From Candidatus Epulonipiscium sp. (GTDB lineage Bacteria; Bacillota_A; Clostridia; Lachnospirales; Cellulosilyticaceae): a stretch of 28,325 bases of DNA. The stretch covers positions 1 through 28,325 of the forward strand of contig DUUM01000111.1 of NCBI GenBank assembly GCA_012841565.1, written 5' to 3'. Shown in pieces: positions 23,299 to 28,325 of this stretch. The first letter of the stretch is position 1. Every line of letters begins with the position of its first letter. Both the position numbers and the translations under genes were made by a program. The notes under the pieces were generated by a model that worked only from the letters and a program-made list of their open reading frames with translations, searched no databases and was not told where the DNA came from.

Positions 23299-24381
23299 TT
23301 ATATGTTTATAATTTCTATTATGGTAAGATTCGTATTGTCGAAATCATTTTTAAGATTTATATAATGCTCTTCTTTGTTATTTTCTTTGTTATCCTTTTC
23401 TATTAATTTGATTTTAGGGCGAGTTGAAGCATCTGGGTAATTCTCTACAACTATGCCCTCAACTCCATTACTTAATTTAACACACGTTCCTAATGGGTAG
23501 GCTGCAACTTTTCTAATAAAAACATTGACTAGTTCAAAATCAAAGTGGGTCCCAGCTCCCCCCATAATATATTCCATTGCCTCTGAGGGCAGTAATGCTT
23601 TTTTATAGTATCTGTTAGAAACTAAAGCATCATATACATCTGCTATTGCAATGATCCTTCCAAATAAGAATATTTCTTCTCCAGCCTTGTTCTGCGGATA
23701 CCCGGTACCATCGTATTTTTCATGGTGTTGTAAGACGCCAAGGTTGGTTTGGAATGGAAAGTCAAATGTAGATTTCATATATTTATAGCCATTCATAGGA
23801 TGTTCCTTCATTACCTCGAATTCTTCCACTGTAAGTGGGGCTACTTTATTGAGCAGTTCTTGGTTTATAAATACTTTACCTATATCATGGAGCAATGCAG
23901 CCATTCCCAGGCTTGATAATTCTTCTTGGGTTAGATTGATTGATATTCCAATAATGATTGAAAGCACACACACATTTACGCTATGATGGTATGTATATTC
24001 ATCAAAGGATTTAATATCTACCATATTAACCATCACATGTTTGTTGTTTATGAGCTCCTCAATCATGTCTTCCACATATGTGTTAGCCATAGACATATTC
24101 TTGCTAAGATTTGAGGACTCTTTTTGTATATCTATAAATATATCTTTTATTTTTTCGACTGTATTTAGTCTTAGCTCCTCATTTATGACGCTCTCAACTT
24201 CTATACCCCTTGATAACTCATCCTCTACATATAGTCCTTGTATATCTAGTTCAATGACCTTAGATATATATTGTTGTCTGATATTGCTACCTTCTCGTAG
24301 TAAAAGGCTTCCATTTTTATTATAGATGCTTTTGCCAAGCAACATTCCTTCTTGTAAGCAAAATGTTGGTATAAATCGCAT
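23299..24381 (-). CDS. HD-GYP domain cyclic-di-GMP phosphodiesterase
   Basis: The protein has 360 residues. An N-terminal region of about 60 residues (EGMLLGKSIYNKNGSLLLRE) and a helical linker precede the HD domain, with the YHHSV metal ligands near 131-135 and the HD pair H165-D166 in ALLHDIGK, and the family motif HHEKYDGTGYP at 219-229. The set of residues looks complete for hydrolysis of c-di-GMP. The last 60 residues form a small beta extension (YPLGTCVKLSNGVEGIVVEN), often seen in this family. It starts three bases after cvfB and runs into the ABC importer genes, so it is part of a longer operon. No receiver or sensor domain is present. Confidence 0.93.
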   Translation of the reverse strand: MRFIPTFCLQEGMLLGKSIYNKNGSLLLREGSNIRQQYISKVIELDIQGLYVEDELSRGIEVESVINEELRLNTVEKIKDIFIDIQKESSNLSKNMSMANTYVEDMIEELINNKHVMVNMVDIKSFDEYTYHHSVNVCVLSIIIGISINLTQEELSSLGMAALLHDIGKVFINQELLNKVAPLTVEEFEVMKEHPMNGYKYMKSTFDFPFQTNLGVLQHHEKYDGTGYPQNKAGEEIFLFGRIIAIADVYDALVSNRYYKKALLPSEAMEYIMGGAGTHFDFELVNVFIRKVAAYPLGTCVKLSNGVEGIVVENYPDASTRPKIKLIEKDNKENNKEEHYINLKNDFDNTNLTIIEIINI

Positions 24382-24384
24382 TTA

Positions 24385-25227
24385 TTAATCCTCCACCTTT
24401 TCAATACCTACTTCTGTAATCTTAATTATTCTTTCTTTATATAATCCTCCAATAGCCTTCTTAAAAGATCCTTTACTCATTGCAAATTCCTTGTTAATTT
24501 CTTCTGGTGAACTTTTATCATTGAGTGGTAAAAATCCACCGCTTCGCTCTAATTTACTTAAAATAAAGGCTGCGTCTTCACCTACTTGTATAACCGCTTT
24601 TTCCCTAAGGCTCAGATCTAATTTACCATCATCTCTTGCCTGTAGTACTCTTGCTTCAATTTTATTTCCTACTTTATAGTTACCATAAAAATCGCTTGCG
24701 TGTATTAAACCAAAAAACTTATTATCCACTGCTACTAATGCCCCAAAATCTTCTTTAATACTATAAATCGTACCTGTTATTCGATCATTTTCTTTGTAAG
24801 GTGATTCGCTACTCAGAAGTCTTTCTATATACATCGTTGCAGACAATCTGTCACTTTTATCAATATAAAGTCCAAATAAATATTTTCGTCCTTTTTCTAC
24901 TGGAAAAACCTGCTCTGTAAAAGGTAAAAAGAGGTCTTTTTCTAATCCCCAGTTTAAAAATGCGCCTATTTCGTTTACTTCAATAACTTTAAGAACCTCA
25001 AGTTCACCTAGGGTTATCCGTGGGGTATTGGTTGTTGCAATAAGGCGATCTTCAGAGTCCCTATATACAAACACCTCTATATCGTCTCCTACACTGGCAC
25101 CTTCTGGGACCTGTTTTTGTGGCAATAAAATATCATTGTATTCACTTTCTTCACTTGTATTTAAATAAACACCTATTAGAGATTCTCTAATAATTTTCAA
25201 ACTTTGTACTTTACCTAATGCTATCAT
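24385..25227 (-). CDS. cvfB: CvfB-type S1 RNA-binding protein
   Basis: The protein has 280 residues, the usual CvfB size. Three S1-like OB repeats fill about residues 1-215 (one reads VIEVNEIGAFLNWGLEKDLF, another YSIKEDFGALVAVDNKFFGL), and a C-terminal winged helix follows (SPEEINKEFAMSKGSFKKAI). In Staphylococcus CvfB affects virulence and RNA metabolism. The ATG follows AGGAGG. A terminator separates it from pgsA, so it probably starts a new operon including the HD-GYP gene. Confidence 0.93.
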   Translation of the reverse strand: MIALGKVQSLKIIRESLIGVYLNTSEESEYNDILLPQKQVPEGASVGDDIEVFVYRDSEDRLIATTNTPRITLGELEVLKVIEVNEIGAFLNWGLEKDLFLPFTEQVFPVEKGRKYLFGLYIDKSDRLSATMYIERLLSSESPYKENDRITGTIYSIKEDFGALVAVDNKFFGLIHASDFYGNYKVGNKIEARVLQARDDGKLDLSLREKAVIQVGEDAAFILSKLERSGGFLPLNDKSSPEEINKEFAMSKGSFKKAIGGLYKERIIKITEVGIEKVED

Positions 25228-25270
25228 TTATATTTCCTCCTATTCAATTAAAAATGGTTTGTAAAATCAA

Positions 25271-25306
25271 TTAAAAGTAGCAAGGCTAAATTTTCCCTGC
25301 TACTTT
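25271..25306 (-). terminator. Terminator after pgsA
   Basis: On the minus strand AAAGTAGCAGGG pairs with CCTTGCTACTTT (12 pairs, one G-U) around nine bases and is followed by TTTTAATT. It closes the fhs-folD-rimO-pgsA run. Confidence 0.8.
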
Positions 25307-25313
25307 CTTATTA

Positions 25314-25877
25314 TTATATGTCTTTGCCAAATACCTCTTTGTTTTTCAGAATATACTCGACTCCGGATATAACTGTAGAAATTAAAGCGCCATATATTAA
25401 AAATGTAGCCAATGCTTTTATATACACGTTCGCAACGGGAATAAGTAATATAATAATCATAAAAATTTGAAAGTTAGTTTTAATCTTTCCCCACCAACTT
25501 GCTGCTATAACCACATTTTTGGATGCTGCTATAATGCGCACACCAGATATGGTAAATTCTCTTATTAATATGGTAATAACAATCCAAGCGGGCAAATTTC
25601 CAGCCGGAACTGGCCCGATTTCAATAAGAGCTACCATTGCCGCTGTAACTAGCATTTTGTCGGCTAATGGATCTGCAAATTTACCAAAATCTGTAATCAG
25701 ATTTTGGGACCTTGCAATATAACCATCTAAAAAATCAGTAAAACTAGCAAGTGAAAAAACCCCAAGTGATACCCATAATCTTAGTTGCATGGTCTCACTC
25801 CATGGTAATAGTAACGTAGCCATAAAAACAAATACTAAAACAACTCTAGATACTGTTAATTTGTTAGCTAGGTTCAT
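25314..25877 (-). CDS. pgsA: CDP-diacylglycerol-glycerol-3-phosphate 3-phosphatidyltransferase
   Basis: The protein has 187 residues and about five to six membrane segments. The CDP-alcohol phosphotransferase motif is complete: D48, D51-G52, A55-R56, G65, D69 and D73 in DFLDGYIARSQNLITDFGKF followed by ADPLADK. It makes phosphatidylglycerophosphate, the first step to phosphatidylglycerol. The start overlaps the end of rimO by 14 bases, with GGAGAG inside rimO. The rimO-pgsA pairing is common in Firmicutes. Confidence 0.96.
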   Translation of the reverse strand: MNLANKLTVSRVVLVFVFMATLLLPWSETMQLRLWVSLGVFSLASFTDFLDGYIARSQNLITDFGKFADPLADKMLVTAAMVALIEIGPVPAGNLPAWIVITILIREFTISGVRIIAASKNVVIAASWWGKIKTNFQIFMIIILLIPVANVYIKALATFLIYGALISTVISGVEYILKNKEVFGKDI

Positions 25878-27210
25878 CTTCCATCTCTCCGATCAAGTCA
25901 TATTCATGTGCGTTTAAAATCTTAACATTCACCATATCACCCGATATTAACTCTCCGTCATATTCAATGAAAACCTTTCCATCAATATCTGGTGCATCTT
26001 TGTATGTTCTTCCAATATATACTTGCTCATCCGGTAATTTACCCTCAATAAGCACTTTGGTTGTCCTACCTACCATTTCTTCGTTTTTATCAATACTAAT
26101 GTGTTGTTGTAAATTCATAATAATATCTCTTCGCTTATCCATGATTCTTTGATCAATTTGATTTGCCATAATGGCTGCTGGTGTCCCTTCCTCTTGAGAG
26201 TAGGTAAATACCCCTAGCCGATCAAATCTAGTTTTTTCTACAAAGGCCACTAGACTTTCAAATTGCTCCTCAGTTTCTCCTGGAAAACCTACAATTAATG
26301 TTGTCCTTAAGGAAATTTCTGGGATTTCATGACGCATTTTTGCTATTACTGTATCTAGCTGCTCTCTAGAGCTTCTTCTTCCCATTTGTTTTAACACTTC
26401 ATTATCGGCGTGTTGAATAGGCATATCTATATATTTACATACTTTAGGCTCATTTTTAATGGCCATAATTAACTCATCTGTAATTTCTTCAGGGTAGCAG
26501 TATAATACTCTTATCCACTCTAATCCTTCAATTTTACCTAGTTCATGTAGTAATTCAGGTAATCTTTTTTTACCATAAAGATCTATTCCGTAGCGTGTTG
26601 TATCTTGCGCTACTAAAATTAATTCCGTTACACCTTGTGCTACCAGGTTTTTGGCCTCCAGTAGTAAACTTTCCATTTCTCTACTTCTATATTTCCCCCT
26701 AAGCTGAGGAATAATACAATACGTGCAAAAGTTATCACAACCTTCTGCAATTTTAAGAAAGGCATAATAGCCAGCTGTTGTGAGTATTCTTGGTGTTTCA
26801 TGGTCCATAGCCCTGTCTATATCACTAAAATGTGTAACCTTTTCGCCTTTACCTTCTAAAACCTGAGTAACAATAGTTGCTATTTCATCATATGAGGTCG
26901 TTCCTATTACGGCATCTACTTCAGGGATCTCTTTTAGAATTTCATCTTTATAACGTTGCGCCATACATCCCGTTACAATTAGCGCCTTACAGTTGCCTGT
27001 TTCTTTGTATTGGGCTAGTTGTAGTATGTTTTCAATGCTCTCTTCTTTTGCATCTTCTATAAAGCAACAAGAGTTTAAAACGAGTACATCTGCCTCGCTT
27101 TCATCCCCAATAAGGGCAAAGCCTGATTTATTTAATATTCCCAACATGTTTTCTGTATCCACTAGGTTTTTATCGCAACCTAGTGATACGAATGCTATTT
27201 TAGTTCCCAA
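25864..27210 (-). CDS. rimO: Ribosomal protein S12 methylthiotransferase
   Basis: The protein has 448 residues. The N-terminal domain holds the auxiliary-cluster cysteines C12, C48 or C49 and C82; the radical SAM motif is C158, C162 and C165 in CDNFCTYC; a TRAM domain ends the protein (VLIEGKLPDEQVYIGRTY). It adds a methylthio group to the conserved aspartate of S12. SLGCDKNLVDTE at the start distinguishes it from MiaB. The start codon is TTG (27210-27208), nine bases after GGAGG, and lies within the last codons of folD. Confidence 0.97.
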   Translation of the reverse strand: MGTKIAFVSLGCDKNLVDTENMLGILNKSGFALIGDESEADVLVLNSCCFIEDAKEESIENILQLAQYKETGNCKALIVTGCMAQRYKDEILKEIPEVDAVIGTTSYDEIATIVTQVLEGKGEKVTHFSDIDRAMDHETPRILTTAGYYAFLKIAEGCDNFCTYCIIPQLRGKYRSREMESLLLEAKNLVAQGVTELILVAQDTTRYGIDLYGKKRLPELLHELGKIEGLEWIRVLYCYPEEITDELIMAIKNEPKVCKYIDMPIQHADNEVLKQMGRRSSREQLDTVIAKMRHEIPEISLRTTLIVGFPGETEEQFESLVAFVEKTRFDRLGVFTYSQEEGTPAAIMANQIDQRIMDKRRDIIMNLQQHISIDKNEEMVGRTTKVLIEGKLPDEQVYIGRTYKDAPDIDGKVFIEYDGELISGDMVNVKILNAHEYDLIGEMEDEPS

Positions 27211-28069
27211 TTATATTTTCCTCCAATATTTTCGAAGCTGATATGACGCAGTTATTCATAAGCATGGCGATCGTCATAGGACCAACGCCGCCAGGTACTG
27301 GGGTGATTAAACTGGCCTTTTCAATACATCCGTCAAAATCTACATCTCCGCAAAGTTTTCCATTTCCTAGCCTATTCATTCCTACATCAATAATCACTGC
27401 ATCTTTTTTAATCATATCTTTTGTAATAAGTTTTGGCACACCTACGGCCGCTACTATTATATCGGCTTGTCTTACAATGTCACCCAAGTCTTTTGTTCTA
27501 GAGTGACAGATTGTTACAGTACCGTGCTCTTTTAATAATAACATACTTATAGGCTTTCCTACAATATTACTTCTTCCCACAACAACACAGTGCTTTCCTT
27601 CGATTGTAACATTAGAGCGTTTTAATAATTCAATAATACCTGCTGGTGTACAAGACACAAAGCCTTCTGCCCCCACCACAAGGGCGCCAACGCTCATAGG
27701 ATGAAATCCGTCTACGTCTTTTTTAGGGTTAATTGCAAGCAAAACCTTTTGCTCATCAATATGTTTAGGTAATGGCAGCTGAACAAGTATACCATGTACG
27801 GCTGGATCATTATTAAGTGTCGCAATAAGTTCCAAAACTTCCAGCTCACTAACTTCACTTGGCATTTCATACGAAAAAGATTTAATACCTATATATTCAC
27901 AGGCTTTCTTTTTACTTCCCACATACACTTTAGAAGCCGGGTTATCACCCACGAGAACAACTGCAAGTCCAGGATGCACGCCTTTTACTTTAAGGGCGTC
28001 TACCTTGGATATAAGCTCATCCTTAACTAAGTTTGAAATATGCTTACCATCTATAATTATATTTTCCAC
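27200..28069 (-). CDS. folD: Methylenetetrahydrofolate dehydrogenase/cyclohydrolase
   Basis: From GTG 28069 the protein has 289 residues. Visible features are the catalytic Y49 and K53 in SKVYVGSKKKACEYIG, the family signature GILVQLPLPKHID, and the nucleotide loop VVVGRSNIVGKPISMLLL. A longer frame opens at ATG 28090, but its codons contain the AAGGAGAG that serves the GTG, so GTG is the likely start. The enzyme converts methylene-THF to formyl-THF and adjoins formyl-THF ligase, a C1-folate pair that fits an anaerobe. It overlaps rimO by 11 bases. Confidence 0.97.
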   Translation of the reverse strand: MENIIIDGKHISNLVKDELISKVDALKVKGVHPGLAVVLVGDNPASKVYVGSKKKACEYIGIKSFSYEMPSEVSELEVLELIATLNNDPAVHGILVQLPLPKHIDEQKVLLAINPKKDVDGFHPMSVGALVVGAEGFVSCTPAGIIELLKRSNVTIEGKHCVVVGRSNIVGKPISMLLLKEHGTVTICHSRTKDLGDIVRQADIIVAAVGVPKLITKDMIKKDAVIIDVGMNRLGNGKLCGDVDFDGCIEKASLITPVPGGVGPMTIAMLMNNCVISASKILEENIIGN

Positions 28070-28097
28070 TTTATCTCTCCTTAAAATCATTCTTTTA

Positions 28098-28325
28098 TTA
28101 AAATAGTCCTTTTATTTTACCCTCTTTATCTACATCAATGGCATTTGCTGCAGGCTTTTTAGGCAATCCTGGCATTGTCATTACATCCCCTGTTAGGGCA
28201 ACAATAAATCCTGCTCCGGCTGAAACCCTCATATCACTTATAGTAATTGTAAAGCCTGTAGGCCGGCCTAGTAAGGTTGGATCATCTGATAGTGAATACT
28301 GATTTTTCGCCATACACATTGGTAG
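28098..28325 (-). CDS. fhs: Formate-tetrahydrofolate ligase, C-terminal fragment
   Basis: The last 75 residues are present; the frame is open to the right edge and starts [20 protein letters not shown]. The segment [20 protein letters not shown] with [14 protein letters not shown] is the diagnostic C-terminus of formyl-THF ligase. The rest, about 480 residues, is outside the window. The enzyme makes 10-formyl-THF from formate and ATP, used in C1 assimilation or purine synthesis. folD follows after 28 bases. Confidence 0.96.
   Translation of the reverse strand, partial: LPMCMAKNQYSLSDDPTLLGRPTGFTITISDMRVSAGAGFIVALTGDVMTMPGLPKKPAANAIDVDKEGKIKGLF

Overview
The window is an AT-rich stretch of a low-GC Gram-positive chromosome, most likely an anaerobic member of the Clostridia. 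Evidence for this includes strong AGGAGG-type ribosome binding sites, TTG and GTG starts, an agr-type cyclic-peptide quorum-sensing locus, a formate-tetrahydrofolate ligase/FolD pair, the rimO-pgsA order, CvfB, a BFD-like ferredoxin and copper-amine-oxidase-type stalk domains. Almost every gene lies on the minus strand; the only clear plus-strand gene is deoD. I name no species.

Region 1 (1-2860, minus): an agr quorum-sensing locus. In transcription order it holds an ECF-like sigma factor gene (2664-1927), a 47-codon AgrD-type autoinducer precursor (1757-1614), AgrB (1614-1039), a LytTR response regulator (827-120) and the first codons of its sensor kinase (109-1, cut by the window edge). Two promoters, one before the sigma gene and one before agrD, carry the same pair of 22-bp direct repeats at exactly the same distance from a TATAAT. 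This suggests that one LytTR regulator drives both the autoinducer operon and a sigma factor. It is the most interesting system in the window.

Region 2 (2884-9130, minus): a MATE exporter; an MBOAT O-acyltransferase plus SGNH partner operon ending in a clear terminator; a SelO-family protein AMPylase with an ArsC/Spx-fold protein; and, upstream of these, the decayed remains of a small gene (8696-8992).

Region 3 (9161-15641): a GntR(YtrA-type)/ABC transporter operon with its own operator; a purine permease-SfsA-BFD ferredoxin operon divergent from purine nucleoside phosphorylase deoD; an unrecognised 199-residue protein; and a secreted protein with a long charged repeat tail.

Region 4 (15825-20855, minus): an hflK-hflC-selD-mnmH cluster in which selD appears to have lost its middle and most of its C-terminal domain, preceded by a cyclic-2,3-diphosphoglycerate-synthetase-like GTPase with its own promoter and terminator.

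Region 5 (20875-28325, minus): an SsuABC-type uptake ABC transporter downstream of an HD-GYP c-di-GMP phosphodiesterase and CvfB, then the housekeeping run fhs (partial)-folD-rimO-pgsA, closed by a terminator. No tRNA, rRNA, CRISPR array, insertion sequence or prophage gene was recognised.
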